Notes: generated by a model not told the origin, from the letters alone. A DNA stretch of 64,000 nucleotides from Dyadobacter sp. LHD-138 (GCF_030929615.1 NZ_JAVFVU010000007.1:1-64000), one strand, 5' to 3'. Positions 26,530 to 35,672 are shown, numbered from the stretch's first letter. Made by a program: numbers and translations.

Positions 26530-29500
26530 TTAGAATGTGACATTTGCTCCAATAATTAGGGTAGTAGGAATCGTGTATGCGCTGTTTTGGGAACCCGTGC
26601 GCTCCGGTAGGCTCAGCATTTTATTGGTAATGTAGCCCAGATTCTGTCCCGTTACAGTAAAGGTAAGTCCCGCGATTTTTGCCTTTTGAAGCAAGGAAGA
26701 CGGTACGGTGTAGCTCAGTGAAACTTCTCTGAAAGCCAGGTAGGAGGAATTTACCCAGAACATACTGCTTGGCCGGTCAAAGTTTTTGGCATTCAGCTGA
26801 TCCGCCCATGTATAACGTGGATATTTTGCATTGGGGTTTGCAGGTGTCCAGGTATCTTTTACGGCATCGGTGACGTTAAATTCCCCCTGGAAACTTCCCA
26901 GCGACCACATTTGCTGAAAATCCATTTGCTTATGTCCCAGCGCAAAATCCATTCGGGCAAAAAGAGACAGGTTTTTCCAACGCACTGTGGTATTGAAACC
27001 ACCCGTCCAGCGTGGAATGGAACGTCCCAGAGATACCATGTCACGTGTGTCGATCGTGTCATTCTGATCCAGATCTTTCCACATCATATCGCCTAGCTGG
27101 GTGGAAATATAAGTCGTTTTGTTTAAGCCTTTTGAAGCGATCAATGCCGCGCTTGCCACGCGTTTTCCAGCCGATGCACCGTACTGTACTTCACCGGCGG
27201 CGATGTCAATTTTATTGTATTTGGCAAGGTCTTCGCCGGTTCTGATTATTCCTTCACTCACATAACCATAAATCTGCCCGAATTCCTGTCCTTCCTGTAA
27301 GCCCCCGGCCCAAATAACCTTTCCCGAAGACGGGTCATAAACACGCTGCCCGCCTTGCCTGTTGTTCTCATTTCCATTGAAAGGAAGTTTGATTACCCTG
27401 TTTTTATTCCATGCGGCATTAGCACCGACCTGAATTGCAAAATCCTTTTTCTGAACGGCTTTGAAAATGGCTTCCAATTCCACCCCACGGTTGCGCATGC
27501 TGCCGTTGTTGGTACGTACACTGGAAATACCCGCAGACGTCGGCAGAATCACACTGGCAATTTTATCTGTCGTGATCCGGTTGTAAACGGCTATATTGGT
27601 TGTTAGCCGGTTGCCGAAAAAACCCATTTCCATGCCGCCTTCCACGGTATTGCTTTTTTCCCATTTCAGGTTAGGGTTTGCGATACCGGTTTGCAGAAAG
27701 CCGATCGTGCCATTGTATGCCGTTTGTGAGCCATAAGATCCCTGCAATTCGTAAACACCAATGCCATTGTTGGTACCAATGCCGATGTTTCCGTTTTTAC
27801 CATAACTGGCCCGTAATTTCAAAAAGGAAAGCCATCTTTCCGTAGGCACCATAAAGCTCTCTTTATGTATTAGCCATCCTGCCGAAAACGCGGGGAAAGT
27901 ACCGAACTGGTTGTTGCCGATCAGTCTGGAGTAGCCGTCTCTTCTTACCGTAAAGGAGGCCAGGTATTTTCCGTCGTAATCATAATTGAGCCTTCCAAAT
28001 GCGGAGATGATTCTTTCGCGGTTGTGGTATGAGTCGATGGTCCGGGTGTTGGCGTCGCTGGTTGTCAGCGATAAATCCTGAAAATCGTCTGTGGGAGCCA
28101 GTTTTCCGGCAGCCGAAAATCCTTTGGTGTACTCATCATAATATTCGAAACCAGCCATCGCGTCGAGGTTGTTTTTTCCCAGGAACCCGGTTTTGTAGTT
28201 CAGGATGGCATTGTAAGTTTGTCTGATGGTGCGTTCAAAACCCGATGAACTAGCCCGGTCGCGGTTCCAGCCCGTATTGGGGTTGGTCGGGCTCATGATC
28301 CCGATCCTGAAGTCCTTGTTTAAAGATTCAGCCGTAGATTCATCGTACATTAAAATACCACCGATTTTGAAAAACAGGTCTTTGGTCAGGTCAACCTTGA
28401 AGGACTGGCCCAGGGTAAATTTATCAGACTGGTTATTTCTTTTGTATTTATCAATATTGATGGCAGGGTTTCCGTCACTGGCATCCCTTCCCAAAATAAG
28501 CTCTCCGTTGGTATTGGTTCCGCGCATGGTCGGCGGAGCAGACAGCATCCGGCCCCAGTAATTGGCTTCACCGTTTTGCAGGGATTGATCACGCCAGTTT
28601 CCCCGGGCAAAAGCAAGGCTGCTTTCGGATTTGAGCCAGCTCTTAATTCTATAATCACCATTCAAAGTGAAAGTCAAACGTTTGTAAAATGTTCCCAGTG
28701 AAAGGCCATCTTCATTGTAATAACCCAAATTGGCATAATAACCACCCTTTTCATTGCCACCGTTCATGCCGATGTTATAATCCTGCGAGATAGCAGGCGA
28801 GCGGAATGCGTAGTCGCCATAATTAAAATCTTTGTAGATCAGGTCCGCATTGGTGCCGTTGGGATCGTAGGCGCCTGCGGCATTTGTTTTAACAGGATCT
28901 TTCATGACTTTCCAGCCATCATTGGCAGATAAAAGCTCGCGGTTTTGATCGGTCAGCCGCATGGTGCTCCATATCGCACGCGAATCGTAGTTTCCGTCAA
29001 GAATCTTTCCGTCTGCATCTTTATACAGGTTTCCCGTGCCTCTTGGACCCACGCCGCTTAAGAGCGAGGAGGTGGCCACCCCGTTTTTTATGGCTTCCAC
29101 AACGCCCAGCCTGGTCCAGTGAATATAATCTTCCGCACCGACAAAATTGTATGGGATATTTAAAAAATTGATACCTGTTTTCGTCTTGAGTGTAATGGAA
29201 GATGAACCTGCTTTTCCTCTCTTTGAAGTGATCAGAATAACCCCGTTGCTGGCGCGTGCTCCGTAAATTGCCGTTGCAGAAGCGTCTTTTAGCACTTCCA
29301 TGCTTTCAATATCGTCCGGGTTAATATCACTCAATGAGCCTCTTACCTGCCCGTCGACCACAATTAGCGGACTGCCGCTACCGTCGAAATTGGTACCGCC
29401 ACGCAGGATAATCGTTGGCAGCGAGCCAGGCCGCCCCGTTCCAGTGGCTACCCGCAAACCGGCTATGGTACCTGCAAGGGCCTGGGCCGGGTTTGAGCGC

Positions 29501-29916
29501 ATCCCTGTTTCAAGCATTCTCGAGTCCAGTTTTGCAATAGAAGAAGTGATTTTTGTTCTGCTGCTGGATCCATAACCAGTAACAACGACTTCATTTAGCG
29601 CTGACACTTCCGGTTTAAGGTAAATATCGAGGTTGGACGAAGTTCCTGCCGTTACTTCCTGGATTACATAACCCATCATCCGGAACTGAATCACGTCACC
29701 GCTTGCCGCGGATATCGTGTAAATGCCTTCCAAAGAGGTTTCTGTGGCTATGTTTTTCCCCTTTATCAGGACAGTGACATTGGGTAAAGGTGCTTTGTCG
29801 TCATCAGAGATAACTTTTCCGCTGATTGTTTTTCCGGATTGTGCGTGCAAAAGCGTCACCAGCAAAATTCCGGCGACGCTCAGCAACAGTTTTAAACGCG
29901 TAATAAGTAAGAGCAT
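26530..29916 (-). CDS. SusC/RagA-family TonB-linked outer-membrane transporter
   Basis: A 1128-residue receptor. The ATG at 29916 gives a normal signal peptide (M-L-L-L-I-T-R-L-K-L-L-L); the frame is open further upstream but that part is not signal-like and would run into the control region. A carboxypeptidase-like domain follows (G-K-V-I-S-D-D-D-K-A-P-L-P), then a plug with N-E-V-V-V-T-G-Y-G, L-R-G-G-T-N-F and the SusC hallmark D-A-S-A-T-A-I-Y-G-A-R-A-S-N-G-V, then a 22-strand barrel. It imports the ligand captured by SusD. It is the first gene of the sialic acid operon. Confidence 0.95.
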   Translation of the reverse strand: MLLLITRLKLLLSVAGILLVTLLHAQSGKTISGKVISDDDKAPLPNVTVLIKGKNIATETSLEGIYTISAASGDVIQFRMMGYVIQEVTAGTSSNLDIYLKPEVSALNEVVVTGYGSSSRTKITSSIAKLDSRMLETGMRSNPAQALAGTIAGLRVATGTGRPGSLPTIILRGGTNFDGSGSPLIVVDGQVRGSLSDINPDDIESMEVLKDASATAIYGARASNGVILITSKRGKAGSSSITLKTKTGINFLNIPYNFVGAEDYIHWTRLGVVEAIKNGVATSSLLSGVGPRGTGNLYKDADGKILDGNYDSRAIWSTMRLTDQNRELLSANDGWKVMKDPVKTNAAGAYDPNGTNADLIYKDFNYGDYAFRSPAISQDYNIGMNGGNEKGGYYANLGYYNEDGLSLGTFYKRLTFTLNGDYRIKSWLKSESSLAFARGNWRDQSLQNGEANYWGRMLSAPPTMRGTNTNGELILGRDASDGNPAINIDKYKRNNQSDKFTLGQSFKVDLTKDLFFKIGGILMYDESTAESLNKDFRIGIMSPTNPNTGWNRDRASSSGFERTIRQTYNAILNYKTGFLGKNNLDAMAGFEYYDEYTKGFSAAGKLAPTDDFQDLSLTTSDANTRTIDSYHNRERIISAFGRLNYDYDGKYLASFTVRRDGYSRLIGNNQFGTFPAFSAGWLIHKESFMVPTERWLSFLKLRASYGKNGNIGIGTNNGIGVYELQGSYGSQTAYNGTIGFLQTGIANPNLKWEKSNTVEGGMEMGFFGNRLTTNIAVYNRITTDKIASVILPTSAGISSVRTNNGSMRNRGVELEAIFKAVQKKDFAIQVGANAAWNKNRVIKLPFNGNENNRQGGQRVYDPSSGKVIWAGGLQEGQEFGQIYGYVSEGIIRTGEDLAKYNKIDIAAGEVQYGASAGKRVASAALIASKGLNKTTYISTQLGDMMWKDLDQNDTIDTRDMVSLGRSIPRWTGGFNTTVRWKNLSLFARMDFALGHKQMDFQQMWSLGSFQGEFNVTDAVKDTWTPANPNAKYPRYTWADQLNAKNFDRPSSMFWVNSSYLAFREVSLSYTVPSSLLQKAKIAGLTFTVTGQNLGYITNKMLSLPERTGSQNSAYTIPTTLIIGANVTF

Positions 29917-29936
29917 AAAAGTGTAGGTTATAAATG

Positions 29937-29955
29937 TATTATGTATGACATAATA
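29937..29955. promoter_or_regulatory. 19-bp palindrome, probable GntR operator at the susC start site
   Basis: TATTATGT-ATG-ACATAATA is a perfect 8-3-8 dyad located 20 nt upstream of the susC ATG. A minus-strand -7-like TACCTTTA (29961-29954) overlaps its edge, so a bound repressor would cover the transcription start. Thirteen bases of it (TATTATGTATGAC) recur in reverse orientation at 30067-30079. Confidence 0.65.
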
Positions 29956-29978
29956 AAGGTAGGAGAATTGTGCTATTA

Positions 29979-29997
29979 ATTGCAAGCATCTTGCAAT
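29979..29997. promoter_or_regulatory. second 19-bp palindrome between susC and gntR
   Basis: ATTGCAAG-CAT-CTTGCAAT is also a perfect 8-3-8 dyad but of different sequence. It carries TTG triplets suitable as -33 elements for both divergent promoters: ATTG (29979-29982) stands 18 bp before the plus-strand TATTTTTG. A second, global regulator or the RNA polymerase itself may use it. Confidence 0.55.
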
Positions 29998-30000
29998 ATT

Positions 30001-30079
30001 TATTTTTGGAAAATTTTGGATCTAATGGATTTTGAACTTGATTATAAAAAGAAATTGACCAAATTTGTCATACATAATA
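30001..30079 (+). promoter_or_regulatory. gntR promoter and autoregulatory half-operator
   Basis: TATTTTTG at 30001-30008 fits the TAnnTTTG -7 element. GTCATACATAATA at 30067-30079, 14 nt before the gntR ATG, is the reverse complement of 13 bases of the operator at 29937, pointing to autoregulation by the GntR protein. Confidence 0.55.
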
Positions 30080-30093
30080 CGCTAAAAGAATAA

Positions 30094-30795
30094 ATGGAGG
30101 ACATATTTCAAAATATTAAGTCAATTGATACGAGCTCGCTGGTCGACAGAGTCGAGAGTAATCTCATTGCGCTATTTATAGAAAAAGATTTTAAAGTAGG
30201 GGACTCGATTCCTAAGGAACTCGAACTGGTGCAGCTGCTGGGTGTGAGCCGTACCGTTGTCCGGGAAGCGATGCTTCGTCTGAGATTGATGGGCCTTGTA
30301 GAATCAAAAAAACATCGTGGAGCCATTATCACGAGTCCTGACCTGGTTTCGATACTTGAAAAAAGTATGAACCCCAAAATATTGCAGGATGAAACGTTAA
30401 AAGAAATATTCGAGATGAGACTTTCCCTGGAAATCGGGATGGCCGACTTTATTATGGAACGTGTGACGCCGGACGATATCAAGGCTTTGAAGCTGCTGGT
30501 GAAGAATGAGCCGTCGATGTCAGACAAGATGTTGTTTCAAATTGAACACGAAATCGCGTTTCACGGCAAGTTGTACGACATCACAAGAAATGAAACGATG
30601 AAAAAATTTCAGAAGCTTCTGCTTCCTGTTTTTGATTACGTTCACAAAAGTGGATTGTTGCGAAAAATGCCGGCGGGCAGGCCTTACGTTTCACATCAGG
30701 GCCTCGTTGAAATTATCGAACATGGTGATTCCGAAAAACTACGCAATGGCATGAGGAACCACCTTGAAAATCATTTTGCGAGATTATTCGAATAA
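30094..30795 (+). CDS. GntR-family (FadR/FCD) regulator of the sialic acid locus
   Basis: A 233-residue regulator with a GntR winged helix at about 15-85 (I-P-K-E-L-E-L-V-Q-L-L-G-V-S-R-T-V-V-R-E-A-M-L-R-L) and an all-helical FCD ligand domain at about 100-230 with the usual acidic/His metal-site residues (E-H-E-I-A-F-H). It is divergent from susC across a region with two palindromes. Enteric NanR, which senses sialic acid, is also a FadR-type GntR protein, so by analogy this one probably represses the operon until sialic acid binds. Confidence 0.9.
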   Translation: MEDIFQNIKSIDTSSLVDRVESNLIALFIEKDFKVGDSIPKELELVQLLGVSRTVVREAMLRLRLMGLVESKKHRGAIITSPDLVSILEKSMNPKILQDETLKEIFEMRLSLEIGMADFIMERVTPDDIKALKLLVKNEPSMSDKMLFQIEHEIAFHGKLYDITRNETMKKFQKLLLPVFDYVHKSGLLRKMPAGRPYVSHQGLVEIIEHGDSEKLRNGMRNHLENHFARLFE

Positions 30796-30807
30796 ACTGT
30801 GACTGGA

Positions 30808-30825
30808 GACCGGATTTTACCGGTC
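30808..30825 (+). terminator. short hairpin after gntR
   Basis: GACCGG and its complement CCGGTC flank a 6-nt AT loop, starting 13 nt after the gntR stop and followed by TTATCTATATT. It is a weak but well-placed terminator candidate. Confidence 0.5.
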
Positions 30826-30862
30826 TTATCTATATTAAGTATGCCGGAAGAAGTTTTTCCGG

Positions 30863-30909
30863 TTTCTCTGAAACCACGCTGCAAAAAATGCAGCGTGGTT
30901 TCAGAGAAA
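30863..30909. repeat. perfect 20-bp stem with A-rich 7-nt loop
   Basis: Arms 30863-30882 and 30890-30909 are exact complements (starting TTTCTCTGAAACC) around AAAAAAT. Another small dyad (CCGGAA...TTCCGG, 30844-30862) immediately precedes it. No T run follows in either direction, so the function is uncertain: a backup terminator, an RNA-stability element or a palindromic repeat. Confidence 0.6.
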
Positions 30910-31374
30910 TTGTGTGTCTTAAAGTATTACGCCCTGAATTGATATGGATTGTAACTACTAAATTAAAAAATTAATCACTTTTTAATTTGGGTTGGGTTAT
31001 ATGGTTTTGCATTTTGATAATCCGGGCAGGAAACGAATCCGAGCGATAAGATATTGGGTCAATAACCTTGCCATCATCATAATCGTATATAGTGGACAGA
31101 ACAAAAAGGGCTGACACTGAGGCAAATTCAGAAAAAATTCAGAACCTGATTTTAGTTTTGTTTGTACAGCATAGCCTGTTCGTGCAGCGTAGATTGTGGG
31201 AGGGTACAACAGGTTTGTTGTTTTGGGAAAGTCTTATGAGAGACGCGGCGGTAGAATTGGGGAAATAAAAGGAATAGGCTATCTTCGGCCGTTTATTGAT
31301 AAAATATAATAATTTGAAGAAATAATTTACATTTTAAGCCTGTGCCGGCAAAGGGCACGCAACAGAACCTAACA
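30910..31374. other. 465-bp region upstream of the sulfatase-fold gene
   Basis: No gene is supported. It contains the direct repeats and -7 element described at 31126-31160, leaving a leader of about 210 nt before the ATG. Confidence 0.45.
31126..31160 (+). promoter_or_regulatory. promoter with OmpR-type direct repeats
   Basis: ATTCAG occurs at 31126-31131 and 31137-31142, exactly 11 bp apart, as expected for tandem OmpR/PhoB-family half-sites. TAGTTTTG at 31153-31160 is a consensus -7 element; there is no TTG at -33, which fits an activator-dependent promoter. The 15-mer AGAAAAAATTCAGAA here (31130-31144) also occurs at 35638-35652 before an OmpR-type regulator. Confidence 0.5.
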
Positions 31375-33315
31375 ATGATCAGTACCCTTGAAGCGCCGGT
31401 TATAAAACCAACCAAGAAACAAACAAATTCCTTTCAACTAGCAGGCCTGATGATAACAATCGTTATCGGTCTGTCGTTTTTCACCAGAATTGCATTATTA
31501 TTTAAATCAGCCGCGACGGTTGACTTCACCATCCTTAATCTGCTTGGGATTTTCGGGATCGGATTATGCTACGATTTGATTAACGCAGCCTATTTTATTT
31601 TGCCATTGATGCTTTACATCTGGCTTCTGCCGGGCAGGATTATGAACAAACGCTGGCACCGTTTCGTGCTTTATGGCATCTTTTTCTTTTTCACATTCGG
31701 CTTATTGTTCAATATCGTATCCGAATGGTTTTTCTGGGATGAATTCAGTTCCCGTTTCAATTTTATTGCTGTCGATTATCTGGTGTATACCCATGAGGTG
31801 ATTGGTAACATCCGTCAGTCTTATCCGGTTGAAATTATCGTAGGCATGCTGTTTTTGACAACGATTGCAGCCATTTATTTTTTAAGGCCGGTGATAAAAA
31901 ACGCGACGGGTTATTCGCTTCCGTTCAAATACCGTTCGTTGTGGATGGCAGGATATGTCTCTGTTCTGGTAGTCTTTTATTATCTCGTTGATAACAAGTT
32001 TAAACAGTTTTCTGAAAATACTTACGTAAACGAACTGGCTGGAAACGGCTTGTATGAGCTTTTTGCAGCCTACCTGAATAACGAACTTGACTATGCCCAG
32101 TTTTATCAGAAAATTCCTAATGCAGAGGCATTTAAGATGATTCGTGAGCAAATTAAAACGCCTGAAAGCCAGTTTGTTAATAATGACCCTTTTAGCATTG
32201 AGAGGAAAATTATGAATCCCGGCAAGGAAAAAAAGATGAACGTTGTGCTGATTAGTGTAGAAAGTTTAAGCGCAGATTTTCTGGGCAGTTTTGGAAATAC
32301 ACAGAAAATAACCCCGAATCTGGATTCACTCGCAGGGCACAGTCTGTTGTTTACGAATTTATATGCGACCGGCACACGTACGGTACGCGGGCTGGAAGCG
32401 TTGTCGATCGGAACACCGCCGACACCCGGACAATCCATTGTCAGGAGGCCAAAAAATGAAGGATTGTTTTCAATGGGAAGGGTTTTTGAAGAAAAAGGAT
32501 ATCAGAGCAAATTCATCTACGGCGGATATGGCTATTTCGATAACATGGGTTATTTCTTCGATCATAACAATTATCAGGTGGTAGACCGTAAGAAAATCGC
32601 TAAAAAGGACATTGCTTACGAGAATATTTGGGGTGTAGCGGATGAAAATCTATTTACGCTGGCGACAAAAGAAATTGAATCGACAATAAAATCAGGAAAG
32701 CCGGTTTTTGCGCATGTCATGACGACTTCCAATCACCGCCCGTTTACTTATCCTGATGGGAGAATTGACATCCCGTCGCACACCAGCCGTGAAGGGGCAG
32801 TTAAATACACCGACTATGCAATCGGCAAGTTTATCAAAGAAGCCAGCAAAAAGCCCTGGTTTAAGAATACGCTGTTCGTCATTGTGGCCGACCACTGTGC
32901 GTCAAGTGCGGGAAAGGCCGATTTGCCGGTGAATAAATACCTGATTCCGCTTTTGATTTATTCACCAGGGAACATCGCGCCTGCCAAAATGGAAAGACTG
33001 ATGAGCCAGATCGATCTGGGCCCGACAGTCCTGGGTCTTCTGAATTTCTCTTATACCAGCAAGTTTTTTGGCTATGATATCTTTAAACTTGAAAGCGGCC
33101 GTGAGCGCGCTTTTATCAGCACCTATCAAAGTTTGGGTTACATTAGAAAAGATACGCTGATCATCTTAAAGCCTCAGCGGATCGCCAACGCATTTGTACC
33201 CAATTTTAAAGATGGAAGCGCCAGGGAAACGGATCTGAATAAATCGTTGGCCAATGAAGCCATTTCTTGGTATCAAACGGCGAGTTATCAGTTTAAAAAC
33301 AAGATGATGAAATAG
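31375..33315 (+). CDS. membrane-bound sulfatase-fold enzyme, LTA synthase-like
   Basis: A 646-residue inner-membrane protein: about five hydrophobic helices in residues 15-205, then a periplasmic alkaline-phosphatase-superfamily domain from about 270. Visible catalytic features are V-L-I-S-V-E-S-L-S-A-D-F (metal ligand Glu), A-T-G-T-R-T-V-R-G-L-E (candidate Thr nucleophile), H-V-M-T-T-S-N-H-R-P-F and V-A-D-H-C-A. Relatives transfer phosphoglycerol or phosphoethanolamine to envelope polymers; in a Gram-negative the acceptor could be lipid A or a glycan. The ATG at 31375 is preferred over a GTG 33 nt upstream. Confidence 0.85.
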   Translation: MISTLEAPVIKPTKKQTNSFQLAGLMITIVIGLSFFTRIALLFKSAATVDFTILNLLGIFGIGLCYDLINAAYFILPLMLYIWLLPGRIMNKRWHRFVLYGIFFFFTFGLLFNIVSEWFFWDEFSSRFNFIAVDYLVYTHEVIGNIRQSYPVEIIVGMLFLTTIAAIYFLRPVIKNATGYSLPFKYRSLWMAGYVSVLVVFYYLVDNKFKQFSENTYVNELAGNGLYELFAAYLNNELDYAQFYQKIPNAEAFKMIREQIKTPESQFVNNDPFSIERKIMNPGKEKKMNVVLISVESLSADFLGSFGNTQKITPNLDSLAGHSLLFTNLYATGTRTVRGLEALSIGTPPTPGQSIVRRPKNEGLFSMGRVFEEKGYQSKFIYGGYGYFDNMGYFFDHNNYQVVDRKKIAKKDIAYENIWGVADENLFTLATKEIESTIKSGKPVFAHVMTTSNHRPFTYPDGRIDIPSHTSREGAVKYTDYAIGKFIKEASKKPWFKNTLFVIVADHCASSAGKADLPVNKYLIPLLIYSPGNIAPAKMERLMSQIDLGPTVLGLLNFSYTSKFFGYDIFKLESGRERAFISTYQSLGYIRKDTLIILKPQRIANAFVPNFKDGSARETDLNKSLANEAISWYQTASYQFKNKMMK

Positions 33316-33372
33316 GGGAGGCATTCGGATCTGATACGCGCATAGGATAAATGAAAACGGAAGAGCGGCTTA

Positions 33373-34611
33373 TCATGCAAATTTAACAAGGAAGGTGTGC
33401 CAGCCTTCCTGAAACTGATAGCTGAGTTCCCATTGGTTCATCAGGCAAATTTCTTTGGCGATAGCCAGTCCAAGACCGGTGGAAGTGACGTGCAACTGGC
33501 TTTTCGTAAATCGCTCAAAGATCTGCTCGGAAGGAAAATCAGGTGCCACACCGGTATTGGCAATGGACAGACTTTGATTTTTCAGGTTGATTTTGACCTC
33601 ACCATGCACAGGTGTATACCGCAGTGCATTGGACAGCAGGTTATAAATCAGCGTTTCCGCGAGATATTTGTCAGAAGTGGCAATGGCCGTTTTTATCTGT
33701 TCCGTTAAAACGATCTTTTTATTGTGAAATAGATCTTCCATGTTCCTGACCTGGAATTCCAGAATTTCATGCACCTGAATCTCCTGTTTATCCACAAAGA
33801 TATTGTTGTCCAGTTTGGCCAGCAGTAAAAGACTTTTATTCATCTTCGCAAGCCGGTCGACACCGGATTTTGCCTGAACGATGTAGCCCGCCATCTGTTC
33901 ACTGATTTCGAGCTGACTCATGCGGTCCAGTTTGGACTGAATGATACTTAATGGCGTTTGGATCTCATGTGAAGCATTTTCGGTAAACTCCCGTAACGCC
34001 AGATATTCTTTCCGGCTCCTTTTGGTAAGGTCTTCCAGCGTATCATTCAGCTCTTTGAATTCGTTAATACTGGATTCATACAGTTGCAGTTCGGTAGGAG
34101 AGCTTACCGAAAAATTCCGGACATTTTTGAGGTTTTTAAAAAAAGGAGTCCAGATTTTTTTGTTGGAATAATAGTTAATCAGTACACCCGATCCGGTCAG
34201 TAAAACCGCTGTCAGGAGAAAAATGTAAAGGATTGTAAGATAGTACTGGTCCCAGCCGATGTGGGATGTCATAACGATGGCCTGGTAATGATCCGGTCCG
34301 ATCTTTTGGGTTTCACGGATGTAATGATATCCCTCGAATTCCTTCTGTATATGGTCATAAAGCAAGGAATCTCCAAAGGTTATGCCGGGTGTTGTCTGCG
34401 TGGATACCTTCACAATTCTGATTAAGGGAGCATCCATAAAATTACCGGCACGGGCGTTGGCGAAAATTTCATCGGCCTGTAGTTCCAGCTGTTCGTTCAT
34501 TTCGTCACCAACGGCCTTTTGCAGGATCATAAAAAGGGCGACGCCCGTGAAAATAAGTATGGATACTGACGCGATCAGATAGTCCCGGGTTGTTTTGTAT
34601 AGTAGTTTCAT
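33373..34611 (-). CDS. sensor histidine kinase
   Basis: A 412-residue inner-membrane kinase. Transmembrane helices lie at about 11-31 and 124-146, flanking a roughly 95-residue periplasmic sensor region. The H-box F-T-E-N-A-S-H-E-I-Q-T-P has phospho-acceptor His215; N-box N-L-L-S-N-A-L-R-Y-T-P and G-boxes (I-A-N-T-G-V, T-G-L-G-L-A-I-A) complete the ATPase. The partner is the OmpR-type regulator just upstream, 15 nt away. The signal is unknown. Confidence 0.93.
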   Translation of the reverse strand: MKLLYKTTRDYLIASVSILIFTGVALFMILQKAVGDEMNEQLELQADEIFANARAGNFMDAPLIRIVKVSTQTTPGITFGDSLLYDHIQKEFEGYHYIRETQKIGPDHYQAIVMTSHIGWDQYYLTILYIFLLTAVLLTGSGVLINYYSNKKIWTPFFKNLKNVRNFSVSSPTELQLYESSINEFKELNDTLEDLTKRSRKEYLALREFTENASHEIQTPLSIIQSKLDRMSQLEISEQMAGYIVQAKSGVDRLAKMNKSLLLLAKLDNNIFVDKQEIQVHEILEFQVRNMEDLFHNKKIVLTEQIKTAIATSDKYLAETLIYNLLSNALRYTPVHGEVKINLKNQSLSIANTGVAPDFPSEQIFERFTKSQLHVTSTGLGLAIAKEICLMNQWELSYQFQEGWHTFLVKFA

Positions 34612-34626
34612 CCGGCGTTTTGTATT

Positions 34627-35310
34627 TTAAAACGATTCATATTTCCATTTGTAACCCATACCGTGAACCGTTTTTATATAATCATTGACGGTGTAGGCAG
34701 CCAGTTTTTTACGAAGGGTGTTGATGTGGACATACACCGTGTCGTAGTTATCGGCCAGGTCGTAATGGTCGCCCCACAGATGTTCGGCGATGGATTGCCT
34801 GCTCACGACACGGTTCTTGTTAATCACAAAATACAAAAGAAGCTCGTACTCTTTTTTGGTCAGCCCTACGGGCTCGTCATTAAAACAGACTGTTTTAAAA
34901 GCCATATTGATCACCAGTTTGTCCACCTTTATTTCATTTTCCCCGTCAAAAGACCGGCGTCTCAACAGGGCGAAGATCCGTGCGTTGAGCTCTTCCATGT
35001 GAAAGGGTTTGGTGATGTAATCATCGGCACCCAGCTCAAGCCCGCTGATTTTATCGTGCAGGGAGTTTTTGGCCGATACAATCAGCACCCCCGGATTTTT
35101 ATTCTCAGTTTTTATAGTTTCAAGCAAGGATAAACCACTGCCACCAGGCAGCGTGATATCCAGCACAATAATATCGTATTGATAGAGATGCAGTTTTTCC
35201 TGTCCTTCCTGAAAATTGGAAGCTTTTTCGCAACGGTAGCCCTGCTCCGTTAAATAGCCCTCCATTTCGTCAAGCAGCAGGGGTTCATCTTCAATCAGTA
35301 GTAATTTCAT
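34627..35310 (-). CDS. OmpR-type response regulator
   Basis: A 227-residue regulator with an intact receiver (Glu7-Asp8, phospho-acceptor Asp51 in I-V-L-D-I-T, Lys101 in Y-I-T-K-P-F) and a winged-helix DNA-binding domain at about 130-225 (L-T-K-K-E-Y-E-L-L-L-Y-F, then T-V-Y-V-H-I-N-T-L-R-K-K-L, K-T-V-H-G-M-G-Y-K-W). It is transcribed with the kinase gene that follows. Its tandem-site binding style makes it a candidate for the ATTCAG repeats at 31126. Confidence 0.94.
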   Translation of the reverse strand: MKLLLIEDEPLLLDEMEGYLTEQGYRCEKASNFQEGQEKLHLYQYDIIVLDITLPGGSGLSLLETIKTENKNPGVLIVSAKNSLHDKISGLELGADDYITKPFHMEELNARIFALLRRRSFDGENEIKVDKLVINMAFKTVCFNDEPVGLTKKEYELLLYFVINKNRVVSRQSIAEHLWGDHYDLADNYDTVYVHINTLRKKLAAYTVNDYIKTVHGMGYKWKYESF

Positions 35311-35672
35311 AAAGTACGCTTCTAACTTCAGCTTGTTATCTTTTCGTCTGATTGGTCAGGCAAATTGGGATTTACAAATATTGAACCGTTTTTAACTTAG
35401 AAACTCCCGGGTATTTAATACGCGCTTAAAAATATAAAGCGAAATGAGAGAATCAATTCTCAAAGGAAGGAAAATAATTGAACTTGGCCGAAAGTTTAAT
35501 GAATCTAAATAAATTTTAAATATTAAAAGGCCGTATTTTTGTTGTTTTATTTGTTAATTTACAATACGTTACGGTTTTTTTCTCTTGCTATATTTTCAAA
35601 TAGGGACATTTAATCTTATTTGGAATTAGTATAGTTTAGAAAAAATTCAGAATTCATTTTTTAATTCGCAGC
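35311..35672. other. 362-bp divergent intergenic region
   Basis: It separates two OmpR-type regulator genes and must hold both promoters. No gene is supported. The one clear landmark is AGAAAAAATTCAGAA at 35638-35652, shared with 31130-31144. I could not assign a convincing -7 element for either side. Confidence 0.45.

Noticed and set aside
31342..31374. GTG start for the sulfatase-fold protein
   Set aside because: The additional 11 residues are polar and unsupported; the ATG at 31375 is the better start.
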